The notes: generated by a model from the letters alone, not told the origin. A stretch of 56,530 nt of DNA from Roseomonas genomospecies 6 (GCF_008365375.1 NZ_QOKW01000035.1:1-56530); one strand, 5' to 3'; counted from the stretch's first letter, positions 36,045 through 44,670 are shown. Made by a program: numbers and translations.

Positions 36045-38432
36045 TCAACCGGCGATCAGGTCGGCCCACTCCTGTTCGCTGAGGATGGTGACGCCCAGTT
36101 CCCGGGCCTTCGCGGCCTTGCTGCCCGCGTCCGCTCCGCAGATGACGTAGTCGGTCTTGGCGGAGACCGAGCCGGCGACCTTGGCCCCCAGCGACTCCGC
36201 GCGCGTCTTGGCCTCGGTGCGGGTCATGGTTTCCAGGGTGCCGGTGAAGACCACCGTCTTGCCGGCGACGGGCGAGCCGCTGGCCGCCTTCGGGCGCTCG
36301 GCGTCGACCACCCGCACGCCCGCGGCGCGCAGGTCGTGGATGATGGCGCGGTTGCGCTCCTCCTGGAAGAATCCGGCCAGTTCCTCCGCGGCGACCTCGC
36401 CCACGTCGGGGATGGCGACCAGTTCGCCCCAGCCGGGGCCGGGCTGCGCGCCGACCGCCGCGACCATCGCGGCCTTCCAGTCCGCCAGGGTGCCGTAGCG
36501 TTCGGCCAGCGCCTGGGCGGCCCGGCTGTCCACCTTCTTGATGCCCAGCAGCTTGATGACGCTGTCCAGCCGCAACGCCTCCTGGCCGGCGTAGAAGTCC
36601 AGCTTCGGCAGGTTCTCCGGGTCGGCGAACCAGGCGAGCAGAGCGTCGGCTTTCACGGGGCCGAGTCCGCTCAGAGCGTGCAGGTCGCGCCACGCGTCGC
36701 CCGGCATGTTGGCGACGGCGCGCTCCATCCCCTCCAGCCAGCCGTCGATCGAGCCGTAATGGCGGGCCAGCGACTTGGCGGTCACCTCGCCGATGTGGCG
36801 GATGCCCAGCGCGAAGATGAAGCGGTGCAGGTCGATGCGCTCGCGCCGCTGGTTGATGGCGGCGAACAGGTTCTCGACCGACTTTTCCTTCCAGCCCGGA
36901 CGGCCGAGGATGGCGATTTCCCCCGCCGCCACCCGGCGTTCCAGCGTGAAGATGTCCACGGGGGAGCGGATCAGCCCATCCTCCCAGAACTCCTCGATGG
37001 TCTTCTCGCCCAGCCCTTCGATGTCGAAGGCGTTGCGGGACACGAAATGGCGCAGCCGCTCCTTCGCCTGGGCGGCGCAGATCAGGCCGCCGGTGCAGCG
37101 GCGCACCGCCTCGTCGGGTTCGCGCACGGCAAGGCTGCCGCAGACCGGGCAATGGTCGGGGAAGACGTAGGGCACGGCGTCGTCGGGGCGCTGCCCCTCC
37201 ACCACCCCGACGATCTGCGGGATCACGTCGCCGGCCCGCTGGACCGTCACCAGATCGCCGATTCGGATGTCCTTGCGGGCGATCTCGTCCTCGTTGTGCA
37301 GGGTGGCGCGGCTGACCACCACGCCGCCGACGGTGATGTCCTCCAGCTCCGCCACCGGGGTCAGCGCGCCGGTGCGGCCGACCTGGATGGTGATGCCCTT
37401 CAGCCGGGTCTGCGCCTGCTCCGCCGGGAATTTGTGGGCGATGGCCCAGCGCGGCGCCCGGCTGACGAAGCCCAGCCGCTGCTGAAGCTCCAGGCTGTTG
37501 ACCTTGTAGACCACCCCGTCGATGTCGAAGGGCAGCGCGGAGCGCGCCTCCCCGATCTTGCGGTAGTGGGTCAGCAGGGCGTCGGCCCCGTCGCACAGGT
37601 TGGCCGGGCGGTTCAGCGAGAATCCCCAGCCGCGCAACCGCTCGCGGATGCCCCATTGGGTGTCGGCGATCGGCTCCGACAGCTCGCCCAGCGCGTAGCC
37701 GAAGAAGCAGAGCGGGCGCGACGCGGTGATCTTCGAATCCTTCTGGCGCAGCGATCCGGCGGCGGCGTTGCGCGGGTTGGCGAACAGGTCCTCCCCCCGC
37801 TCCGCATAGGCGCGGTTCATCGCCAGGAAGTCGTCGCGGTTCATGTAGACCTCGCCCCGCACCTCCAGAACGGCGGGAAAGGGAGCCTCCAGCACATGCG
37901 GCACATCGCGGATGGTGCGCACGTTGGCGGTCACGTCCTCCCCCTCGGTCCCGTCGCCGCGGGTGGCGGCCAGCACCAGCCGCCCGTTCTCGTAGCGCAG
38001 CGAGCAGGACAGCCCGTCGATCTTCGGCTCGGCCACGAATTCCAGCGGCGCGTCGTCGGACAGTCCCAGAAAGCGGCGGACGCGGGCGACGAATTCGTGC
38101 GCCTCCTCCGGTTCGAAGGCGTTGCCGAGCGACAGCATGGGCAGCGCGTGCCGCACCTTGCGGAACCCCGCCGCCGGGGCGGCGCCGACGCGCAGCGAGG
38201 GCGAATCGGCGCGGCGCAGCTCCGGATAACGGGCTTCGATGCCGTTGTTCCGGCGCACCAGCGCATCATAGGCGGCGTCGGAAATCTCCGGCTTGTCCTG
38301 CTGGTGATAGAGCCGGTCGTGATGGGCGATCTCCTGGGCCAGCGCGGCCAGTTCCGCCTGCGCCTGCTCCACCGTCAGCTCCTCCACGGGGATGCCGCGG
38401 AGCGCGGCGGGGGTGTCGAACAGGTCGTTCAT
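36045..38432 (-). CDS. ligA: NAD+-dependent DNA ligase LigA
   Basis: Seals nicks in replication and repair. 795 aa. N-terminal Ia domain with the NAD-binding YHQQDKPEISDAAYDALVRR (about residues 42-61). The adenylated lysine is K137 in AEPKIDGLSCSLRYENG. The nucleotidyltransferase and OB folds contain QVGRTGALTPVAELEDI. The zinc finger is CPVCGSLAVREPDEAVRRCTGG...C, followed by helix-hairpin-helix repeats. A C-terminal BRCT domain starts at GKTVVFTGTLETMTRTEAK. Longer than the E. coli enzyme (671 aa) through small insertions. The start at 38432 fits the family N-terminus; a longer open frame upstream does not. Confidence 0.96.
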   Translation of the reverse strand: MNDLFDTPAALRGIPVEELTVEQAQAELAALAQEIAHHDRLYHQQDKPEISDAAYDALVRRNNGIEARYPELRRADSPSLRVGAAPAAGFRKVRHALPMLSLGNAFEPEEAHEFVARVRRFLGLSDDAPLEFVAEPKIDGLSCSLRYENGRLVLAATRGDGTEGEDVTANVRTIRDVPHVLEAPFPAVLEVRGEVYMNRDDFLAMNRAYAERGEDLFANPRNAAAGSLRQKDSKITASRPLCFFGYALGELSEPIADTQWGIRERLRGWGFSLNRPANLCDGADALLTHYRKIGEARSALPFDIDGVVYKVNSLELQQRLGFVSRAPRWAIAHKFPAEQAQTRLKGITIQVGRTGALTPVAELEDITVGGVVVSRATLHNEDEIARKDIRIGDLVTVQRAGDVIPQIVGVVEGQRPDDAVPYVFPDHCPVCGSLAVREPDEAVRRCTGGLICAAQAKERLRHFVSRNAFDIEGLGEKTIEEFWEDGLIRSPVDIFTLERRVAAGEIAILGRPGWKEKSVENLFAAINQRRERIDLHRFIFALGIRHIGEVTAKSLARHYGSIDGWLEGMERAVANMPGDAWRDLHALSGLGPVKADALLAWFADPENLPKLDFYAGQEALRLDSVIKLLGIKKVDSRAAQALAERYGTLADWKAAMVAAVGAQPGPGWGELVAIPDVGEVAAEELAGFFQEERNRAIIHDLRAAGVRVVDAERPKAASGSPVAGKTVVFTGTLETMTRTEAKTRAESLGAKVAGSVSAKTDYVICGADAGSKAAKARELGVTILSEQEWADLIAG

Positions 38433-38550
38433 GGCGGGTCTCTTCGGTGCCTTCTCATGGGGATGGCGCAGGGGGCGCAGCATAACGCCAGCGGAACGCG
38501 CCGTGGAGTCCGGCCTGAGCCGGGCTGGCATTCCGCCCGAAACACACCAA

Positions 38551-38604
38551 CCTTGACAGATACGAGGGCCTTGACAGACGCGAGAGCCTTGACAGATGCG
38601 AGGA
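38551..38604. repeat. Three tandem 18-bp repeats carrying TTGACA
   Basis: TTGACA occurs at 38553, 38571 and 38589, exactly 18 bp apart, within the consensus CTTGACAGAYGCGAGRRC. It lies in the divergent spacer between ligA (-) and the 175-aa gene (+). TATGAT at 38620-38625 could be a -10 but is 25 bp from the last TTGACA. These could be repeated operators or promoter -35 copies. Confidence 0.75.
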
Positions 38605-38654
38605 CGCAAGGGTTGCGTGTATGATGAACCGGCGCCCGTGAACGGATGTGCTGC

Positions 38655-39182
38655 ATGAACGAGCCGACCAGCCGCCCAACCGACGGCAGCCTGACCATCG
38701 ACGATCGATTCGTCATCGCCGCCGCGCTGGACCGCATCCTGTACGACGATCCGGACCATTTCGCGACGGAGGACGCGCGCCTGCTGCGCCGCATGATCCC
38801 GCGCACCCGCTCCGCCTGGCTGCGGCTGGGCTTCCGCGCGGAAAGCCAGGGGCCGTCCATGTCGGGCCGGGCCGCCGGCGTGGGCGACGTGAAGATGGAC
38901 GGCGACAAGAAGGTGGTCGAGGGCGGCGTGGGCGAAGCGCCGGTCTGGCGCTGCGGCCAGTACAAGATCTCCAACCACGGCGACGACCTGGAGATCTGGC
39001 AGGTGATGAGCGACGAGTTCGCGGAGGAGCCGAAAGGCGCCCGTCTGGAATACGGCCCCACCGGCGCCCCGGAACGGCTGACCTTCTTTCAGCCCCGCGA
39101 CCTTGAGTTGCGCATTCCCTTCACCGGCATCGCGGTCGGGCTCCGCCTGGGCGGCTGGCAGCCCTGGAAAAGCGCGGCCTGA
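38655..39182 (+). CDS. Hypothetical protein, 175 aa
   Basis: Soluble, mostly acidic protein of no family I recognise. The N-terminal half is helical (RFVIAAALDRILYDDPDHFATEDARLLRRM in part). The second half is strand-rich with regular aromatic/charged alternation (APVWRCGQYKISNHGDDLEIWQV in part) and ends in GLRLGGWQPWKSAA. Codon use matches the genome, so it is probably an established gene. The ATG at 38655 is chosen; another lies 9 bp upstream. It is divergent from ligA and convergent with the subtilase gene. Confidence 0.7.
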   Translation: MNEPTSRPTDGSLTIDDRFVIAAALDRILYDDPDHFATEDARLLRRMIPRTRSAWLRLGFRAESQGPSMSGRAAGVGDVKMDGDKKVVEGGVGEAPVWRCGQYKISNHGDDLEIWQVMSDEFAEEPKGARLEYGPTGAPERLTFFQPRDLELRIPFTGIAVGLRLGGWQPWKSAA

Positions 39183-39190
39183 ACGGGCCG

Positions 39191-39210
39191 GCGCCCCCCG
39201 TAGGGGGCGC
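39191..39210. terminator. Bidirectional stem-loop between convergent genes
   Basis: An 8-bp perfect G/C stem (39191-39198 with 39203-39210) with a CGTA loop fills the 34-bp gap between two convergent stop codons. A TCCTCCTC tract follows on the + side. Confidence 0.65.
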
Positions 39211-39216
39211 TCCTCC

Positions 39217-41055
39217 TCAGGCCATGTCGAACGGGTGCAGCGGGTCGGGATGATGGTCCGGCAGAGCGGCATGGGCGTAGACATCCGCCGACAGACCCCC
39301 GTCCGCCATGGACCCCGCCATGAACTCCGCCATAGTCGAGGCGATGTCCCCATGAACCGGCGCCGCAGCTTCGAGCCCCTGGGCGACGAGATGCTGCCAC
39401 ACGCTGTCCTGCCCATCGGTGGAAAGGGCGGACGCCACCGCGCCGCTCTGGGCGGAGGGGAACCAGGACTTGTCGGCATCGACGACCAGAGTGCCGTTCC
39501 ACCACATCGAGGGCTGGCCCTTCACCACGTCCTTCCCGTCGAGAGCGCCCTTGTCGTAGGTGACGTTCGACGCCGTGGGCGCGACGGCGTGGCCGTTGAT
39601 GGTCACCTTGTTGACGAACAGAGAGCGGTCCTGGCCGTTCACGACGGCGTCGTTGTCGTACTGCACCTGCACCTTGTGCGCCTGATCGGCGGTCAGGCTG
39701 GTGGTGAAGCTGTAGTCCTTGGCCGAGGTGCCGACCGTCGCGTCGCCGATGGCCTTGCCGTCCACCAGCAGCTTGAAATGGGCGTTCACCCCGCCCGCGG
39801 CGGCGCCGGAGGCGTTGACCGTGATGGTGGTGTTGGCCGGGGCGGCCTGGGCCGGGAAATCCTTCGCCGGGGCGTCCACCACCAGAGTGCCGCCCCACCA
39901 CATCGACGACTGGCCCTTGACCACGTCCTTCCCGTCCAGCGCGCCCTTGTCGTAGGTGACGTTGGCGGCGGCCGGGCTGTGGGCGTTGCCGTTGATGGTG
40001 ACCTTGTTCACGAACAGGTTGCGGTCCTGTCCGTTCACGAAGCCGTCGTTGTCGTACTGGATCTGCACCTTGTGCGCCTGATCGGCGGTCAGGGTGGTGG
40101 TGAAGCTGTAATCCTTGGCCGCCGAGTCCACCGTGGCCTGCCCCACCGTCTTGCCGTCCACCAGCAGCTTGAAGTGGGCATTCACCCCGCCCGCCGCCGC
40201 GCCGGAGGCGTTGACGGTGACCGTCGTGGCGCTCTGCGCCGTCGCCGCGGGGGCGGATTGGGCGATCTTGGCGAGCAGGGCGTCGGCGTCCAGTTCGAAA
40301 TAGCCCGACGTGCCCATGGCCTTGCCCGTGCCGCGGGCCAGATCGAGGAATTCCGCCTGGGTCAGCCGGCTGCCGGTCTGCTCCACCCACGCCTGCTGCG
40401 CCCGCGCCACCGCCGCGGTGACCGCCGGGGCGGCGAAGGAGGAGCCGTTCGCCGTGTAGGTGACGCCCGCCAGATTGGTGACCCGCACGTCGGTGCCGTC
40501 CGCGCAAACGTCGGTCAGGGTCGGGCTGCGCTGCGCCCAGGATGGGAAGCCGCCGTCACCGGTGGAGGCCGACACGCAGATCTGGTTCACGTCGGCGGAG
40601 TAGCTGGACACGCCTTGCGTCACCCCGCCGTCGCCGCTGTTGCCGGCGGCGGCCACGGTCAGCACCCGCTTGGCGGCCAGCGCCGCCAACTCGTCGGAAA
40701 TGGCGGTCTTGGCCGCGGTCGTCTGCGCCCCGCCGCCCAGCGACAGGTTCACCGCCGTGATGTTGTAGGCGTCGGCGTTGGCGACGACCCATTGCAGGGC
40801 CTTCTCGATGTTGGCCTCGCTGGCGCCGCTGCCGTCGTCCGGCATGACCTTCAGCGCGATGATGCCGACGTCGGGCGCGTTCTCCAGGATCTCCGCGGTG
40901 ACCAGGGCGCCGTGCGTGTTCGCGTTGGCGACCATGGCGTCGTTGTCGTTGCCGTAGAAATCATACTGATAGACCAGCCGGCCCGTGTTCCAGGCGGAGG
41001 ACAGGCCGCTGTCGATCACGACGACGTTGCCGGCGGAGGCGGAGCTGTTCGACAT
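39217..41055 (-). CDS. Subtilisin-like (S8) serine protease with two tandem carbohydrate-binding-type modules
   Basis: A 612-aa protein. The peptidase domain (about residues 8-240) shows the catalytic triad: Asp in VVVIDSGLS, His in NANTHGALVT, and Ser in ANGSSFAAPAVTAA, with the oxyanion Asn in AAAGNSGDGG. After a linker with TQAEFLDLARGTGKAMG come two ~115-residue modules (about 278-393 and 408-527). They are nearly identical, with NASGAAAGGVNAHFKLLVDGK, YDND.VNGQDR.LFVNKVTING and a MWW.GTLVVDA strand. These resemble calcium-dependent xylan-binding CBM60-type domains (inference). The C-terminal ~85 residues are unique. No Sec signal peptide is seen, so export, if any, may use a type I route. 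It lies between recN and ligA. Confidence 0.85.
   Translation of the reverse strand: MSNSSASAGNVVVIDSGLSSAWNTGRLVYQYDFYGNDNDAMVANANTHGALVTAEILENAPDVGIIALKVMPDDGSGASEANIEKALQWVVANADAYNITAVNLSLGGGAQTTAAKTAISDELAALAAKRVLTVAAAGNSGDGGVTQGVSSYSADVNQICVSASTGDGGFPSWAQRSPTLTDVCADGTDVRVTNLAGVTYTANGSSFAAPAVTAAVARAQQAWVEQTGSRLTQAEFLDLARGTGKAMGTSGYFELDADALLAKIAQSAPAATAQSATTVTVNASGAAAGGVNAHFKLLVDGKTVGQATVDSAAKDYSFTTTLTADQAHKVQIQYDNDGFVNGQDRNLFVNKVTINGNAHSPAAANVTYDKGALDGKDVVKGQSSMWWGGTLVVDAPAKDFPAQAAPANTTITVNASGAAAGGVNAHFKLLVDGKAIGDATVGTSAKDYSFTTSLTADQAHKVQVQYDNDAVVNGQDRSLFVNKVTINGHAVAPTASNVTYDKGALDGKDVVKGQPSMWWNGTLVVDADKSWFPSAQSGAVASALSTDGQDSVWQHLVAQGLEAAAPVHGDIASTMAEFMAGSMADGGLSADVYAHAALPDHHPDPLHPFDMA
39485..40224 (-). 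repeat. Intragenic tandem duplication of the carbohydrate-binding-type module
   Basis: Units at about 39875-40224 and 39485-39832 encode the two modules and remain very similar at DNA level; for example GTCCTTCCCGTC, GCGCCCTTGTCGTAGGTGAC and the GCGCCTGATCGGCGGTCAG blocks recur. This points to a recent duplication or ongoing gene conversion inside the gene. Confidence 0.75.
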
Positions 41056-41259
41056 CTTGCCAACCTTGTTCGTTCTTGGGAGAACGGCGCCCGTTTCCGG
41101 GCGCGCAAGGCTGGACTATGCGGCTTTTGCTGTGGCCGCCGTATGACCGCTGCGGGCGATTGCTGTGACCTCATACCGGCAAGCCAATGGCTTGCCGTAT
41201 TGCGTTCAAACGCCACGCAGGCTTTTCGCGCCATGGGGCGCGGCGCCCGGTCGGGCGCT

Positions 41260-41304
41260 CCGGTGAGCGGATGAAGGGAGAAAATCCCTTCATCCGCTCA
41301 CCGG
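41260..41304. terminator. Perfect 20-bp hairpin downstream of recN
   Basis: Arms 41260-41279 and 41285-41304 match perfectly, with a 5-nt loop (GAAAA on +). It sits 13 bp after the recN stop, reading on the minus strand, so it is probably the recN terminator, although no T-run follows. The rest of 41056-41317 is the leader of the subtilase gene. Confidence 0.6.
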
Positions 41305-41317
41305 TATGAAAGGGGTG

Positions 41318-42988
41318 CTATCCCCGCCCGGCGATCAGGCTTTCGGCGGCGGCGCGGGCCTCCGCGGTGACGGTGGCGCCGGAGAGCATGCGGGCGATCT
41401 CCTCGCGCCGGTCGTCGCCGTCCAGTTCGATCACGCCGGTCGTCACCTGCTCCCCCTTCACCGACTTCTGAACCTTCAGGTGGATGGAGCCGCGGGCGGC
41501 GACCTGCGGGCTGTGGGTGACCACGAGCACCTGGAGCCCGTTGCCGAGAGTCGACAGACGCTGCCCCACCGCGGCGGCGACGGCGCCGCCGATGCCGGTG
41601 TCCACCTCGTCGAACACCAGCGTGCCGACGGTCGAGGTCTGGGCCAGCACCACCTTCAGCGCCAGCATGAAGCGCGCCAGCTCGCCGCCCGACGCGATCT
41701 TGTTCAGGGCGCCGGGGGGTGAGCCGGGGTTGGTGGCAACCTGGAAGGCCACGCGGTCCATGCCGGCGGCGGTCCAGTCCGATTCGTCGGCCAGCGGTTC
41801 GACCAGCGTGCGGAACTTCGCCTTCTCCAGCTTCAGCGGGGCGAGTTCCGCGGCGACGGCGGCGTCCAGCCGCCCGGCGGCCTGCTGACGCTCCCGGCTC
41901 AGCGACTCGGCGGCCTTGCGGTAGGCGTCGCGGGCGGCCTCGGCCTCGCGGGCGAGGCGGGCGAGCAGGTCGCCCTGGTCCTCGATCAGCAGCAGCCGGT
42001 CGGCCATGTCCTTGCGCAGGGGGGCCAGCGCATCCACGTCCACGCCGTGCTTGCGGGCGGCGGCGCGGAGCGCGAACAGCCGTTCCTCCAGCTTCTCCAA
42101 AGCCTGCGGGTCCATGTCCACGTCGGAGGAGACGGCCTGGAGACCGGCGATGGCCTCTCCCGCCTCGGTTGCGGCGCGGTCCAGCGCGGCGATCACCGGG
42201 TCCAGCTTGCCGCCGGCCTTGTCGGCGATGCGGCTGAGCGTGCGGATGGCCGCGGACAGGGCGCGCTCCACCCCGCGGTCGCCCGACAACTCCCCATAGG
42301 CGGCGTTCAGGGCGTCGACCAGCTTTTCCCGGTGCATCAGCACGGCGCGGGTCTCGGCCAGCTCCTCCTCCTCCCCCGGCTTGGGGGCCAGCGCGTCCAG
42401 CTCGGCCACGGCGTGGCGGAGATACTCCTCCTCCGAGCGGGCGCGGGCGATCTCGGCGGCGGCGTTGGCGCGCGCGTCCTCCACCTGCCTCCAGGCGCGG
42501 TGGGCGGCGGCCACCTGGGCGGCCTGCGCGGCCAGCCCGGCGTAGGCGTCCAGCACGCTGCGGTGGGTCTGCGGGTTCAGAAGGCCGTGGGTGTCGAACT
42601 GGCCATGGACCTCGACCAGCTCCTCTCCCAACCGCTTCAGCAGGCCGACGCCCACCGCCTGATCGTTGACCCAGGCGCGGCTGCGCCCGTCGGCGCTGAC
42701 GGTGCGGCGGACCACCAGCCGTTCCTCGGGGTCGAGCCCCTGCTCCTTGAGGATGGCCAGCGCCGGATGGTCGCCCGACAGCTCGAACTCCGCCGTCACC
42801 GACGCCTGATCGGCGCCATGGCGGACGAGGCCCGAATCGGCCCGCGCGCCAAGGGCCAGCCCCAGCGCGTCGAGCAGGATGGACTTGCCGGCACCGGTCT
42901 CGCCGGTGAGGACGCACAGGCCCTTGCGGAAGCCCAGCCCCAGCCGTTCGATCAGGACGACGTCCCGGATCGTCAGCGAAGCCAGCAT
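41318..42988 (-). CDS. recN: DNA repair protein RecN
   Basis: SMC-like ATPase in double-strand break repair, 556 aa. Start MLASLTIRDVVLIERLGLGF is the standard RecN opening; a longer open frame upstream overlaps bamD and is rejected. Walker A is TGETGAGKSILLDALGLALG in part (about residues 28-47). A central coiled-coil region rich in Ala/Glu/Arg spans about 150-370. The ABC signature is near KIASGGELARFMLALK, and Walker B is LVFDEVDTGIGG. It starts 8 bp after the bamD stop, so the two form an operon. SOS control is usual for the gene, but no LexA box was identified. Confidence 0.95.
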   Translation of the reverse strand: MLASLTIRDVVLIERLGLGFRKGLCVLTGETGAGKSILLDALGLALGARADSGLVRHGADQASVTAEFELSGDHPALAILKEQGLDPEERLVVRRTVSADGRSRAWVNDQAVGVGLLKRLGEELVEVHGQFDTHGLLNPQTHRSVLDAYAGLAAQAAQVAAAHRAWRQVEDARANAAAEIARARSEEEYLRHAVAELDALAPKPGEEEELAETRAVLMHREKLVDALNAAYGELSGDRGVERALSAAIRTLSRIADKAGGKLDPVIAALDRAATEAGEAIAGLQAVSSDVDMDPQALEKLEERLFALRAAARKHGVDVDALAPLRKDMADRLLLIEDQGDLLARLAREAEAARDAYRKAAESLSRERQQAAGRLDAAVAAELAPLKLEKAKFRTLVEPLADESDWTAAGMDRVAFQVATNPGSPPGALNKIASGGELARFMLALKVVLAQTSTVGTLVFDEVDTGIGGAVAAAVGQRLSTLGNGLQVLVVTHSPQVAARGSIHLKVQKSVKGEQVTTGVIELDGDDRREEIARMLSGATVTAEARAAAESLIAGRG

Positions 42989-42996
42989 GGATCGGC

Positions 42997-43815
42997 CTAG
43001 AACAGGGAGCTCCAGGCTCTGCTGATCCAGGACTTCTCGTTTCGCTCCGGACGCACGTTGGCGTCCACCAGCAGTGCGTAGCTGTCCGTGTACCATTCGC
43101 TGCCGGGGAAGTTGTGGCCGAGCACGGCGGCGGCGGTCTTCGCCTCGTCCGTGATTCCCAGCGCCAGATAGCACTCCACCAGCCGGTGAAGCGCCTCAGG
43201 CACATGGGAGGTCGTCTGGTAGCTTTCAATCACCGTGCGGAACCGGCCGATGGCGGCGGTGTACTGCCCCTGCTTCAGATAGAAGCGCCCGACCTCCATC
43301 TCCTTGCCGGCGAGATGGTCGTTGGTCAGGTCGATCTTGATCTTGGCGTCGCGGGCGTACGGGCTGTCCGGGAAGCGGCGCACGACCTCCGACAGCGCGT
43401 CCAGCGCCAGACGGGTCATGCGCTGGTCGCGGCGGATGTCGGTGATCTGCTCGTAATAGGACAGCGCCCGCATGTAATAGGCGTAGGCGACGTCGGGGCT
43501 GCCCGGATGAAGCTGGATGTAGCGGTCGAGCGCCAGGATCGCGTCGTCGTACTTCAGATCCTGGTAATGCGCGTAGGCCGCCATGATCTGCGCCTTGCCC
43601 GCCCATTCGGAATAGGGGTGCTGGCGCTCCACCTCGTCGTAGAGCTTGGCGGCGACCCGGAACCGCTCCTCCCGCATGGCCGCGTCGGCCTCTTGGTAGA
43701 TCTGCTCGGCCGGGCGCTCGACATACTGGTCCTCGGGCTTGGTCGAGGAGCAGGCGGTCAGGGCGGAGGCCAGGAGGAGGGCCGCGAGCGGCAGGCGGGT
43801 GAAACGGCGGGGCAT
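42997..43815 (-). CDS. bamD: Outer membrane assembly lipoprotein BamD
   Basis: Essential part of the BAM complex. The start at 43815 gives MPRRFTRLPLAALLLASALTAC, a lipoprotein signal with lipobox ALTA-C and Ser at +2 (outer-membrane sorting). The mature protein (about 250 aa) is a run of TPR-like helices: ADAAMREERFRVAAKLYDEVERQHPYSEWAGKAQ in part, YDDAILALDRYIQLHPGSPDVAYAYYMRALSYYEQI in part, with the YfiO-family RDQ...A and RFPDSPYARDA motifs. Twenty more codons are open upstream, but they are unlike a signal peptide. 272 aa is normal. Confidence 0.94.
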   Translation of the reverse strand: MPRRFTRLPLAALLLASALTACSSTKPEDQYVERPAEQIYQEADAAMREERFRVAAKLYDEVERQHPYSEWAGKAQIMAAYAHYQDLKYDDAILALDRYIQLHPGSPDVAYAYYMRALSYYEQITDIRRDQRMTRLALDALSEVVRRFPDSPYARDAKIKIDLTNDHLAGKEMEVGRFYLKQGQYTAAIGRFRTVIESYQTTSHVPEALHRLVECYLALGITDEAKTAAAVLGHNFPGSEWYTDSYALLVDANVRPERNEKSWISRAWSSLF

Positions 43816-43844
43816 GGTCGTCGCAGTGCTTTCGAAGTTGGCCC

Positions 43845-43875
43845 TATATAGCACGCCGGGGCGCGGGGGCGGCAA
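43845..43875 (-). promoter_or_regulatory. Putative bamD-recN promoter
   Basis: On the minus strand, TTGCCG (43875-43870) is followed 17-19 bp later by GCTATATA (-10-like, around 43852-43845), about 30 bp before the bamD ATG. A matching GTGCTATATA occurs upstream of uvrD. Confidence 0.5.
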
Positions 43876-43932
43876 GCCGCTTCGGCGAACAAATTTCGAA
43901 CCACGGTGTCGGCGGGGCCGGATAACCGCCGG

Positions 43933-44670
43933 TCAGCCGAACAGCGCGTCGATGTCGGCCTGGCTGATGTTGCCCATTTCCTGCTGGTCGGCGGGGCCGT
44001 GCAGCTCCAGCGTCTCGTCCATCTTGGTGACGGTGGGCGGCAGGGGCATCGCCTCGAACTCGCGCTTGTTCCAGTGGCTCATCATCGCGTCCACGCGCTC
44101 TTCGATGAAGGACAGCGCGCGCACGACCTTGGTGATCCGCTGGCCGGTCAGGTCCTGGAAGTTGCAGGCTTCGTAGATGCGGACGATCACGTCGTTCATG
44201 TCGTTGACGCGGTCGGCGTGATAGCCCTCCGGCAGCGACGACTTCAGCTCGTGAACGACCTCCTCCAACTCCTCCGCGCAGGCCATGATGGTGTTGGTCG
44301 CGGCCTCCGTCGCGGAGACGACGGCGCTCAGTTCCTGGGATGCCTGCTGGAACTTGTCGTCGCCGGCCAGAGGGTGGCGGATGGCCGCCATTTCCACCTT
44401 GGTCGCCTTGATCCGGCCCGAGATGTCGGCGATCTCGACCTGGATCTGGTCGATCTGCTGGGCGTCCATGGTCAGGAAGCGGTCGAGCTTGGCGCCGAGG
44501 TCGCCGATGGCGCGGATGACCTCGCTGTTGTCCACCGTCACCGGACCGGACGGCAGGGACGCCAGCGCCGGGGCCAGGGCGGAGGCGTCGTCCACCACGG
44601 ATTGATAGGGATTGCCGTTCCGGCGGGCCTTCTGAAGCTCGGCCATGAAGGGTTTCGAGAGAGTCTTCAT
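43933..44670 (-). CDS. cheZ: CheZ-family protein phosphatase with C-terminal FliM-like CheY-docking motif
   Basis: Dephosphorylates CheY-P to end the motor signal. 245 aa, mostly long amphipathic helices (four-helix-bundle dimer expected). The catalytic segment ACNFQDLTGQRITKVV carries D173 and Q177, equivalent to E. coli Asp143 and Gln147. The C-terminus ISQADIDALFG (235-245) closely matches the N-terminal LSQxEIDALL peptide by which FliM binds CheY-P. In E. coli the CheZ C-terminal helix docks on the same CheY surface. AGGCGGAG precedes the ATG. It is downstream of a second CheZ-like gene, 198 bp away. Confidence 0.88.
   Translation of the reverse strand: MKTLSKPFMAELQKARRNGNPYQSVVDDASALAPALASLPSGPVTVDNSEVIRAIGDLGAKLDRFLTMDAQQIDQIQVEIADISGRIKATKVEMAAIRHPLAGDDKFQQASQELSAVVSATEAATNTIMACAEELEEVVHELKSSLPEGYHADRVNDMNDVIVRIYEACNFQDLTGQRITKVVRALSFIEERVDAMMSHWNKREFEAMPLPPTVTKMDETLELHGPADQQEMGNISQADIDALFG

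Noticed and set aside
39103..41274. + strand 723-codon open frame opposite the subtilase gene
   Set aside because: Its apparent internal repeats only mirror the duplicated modules on the minus strand; no domain is recognisable.
42989..43174. N-terminal extension of recN
   Set aside because: Arg/Gly-rich codons overlapping bamD; RecN homologues start at MLASLTIRD.
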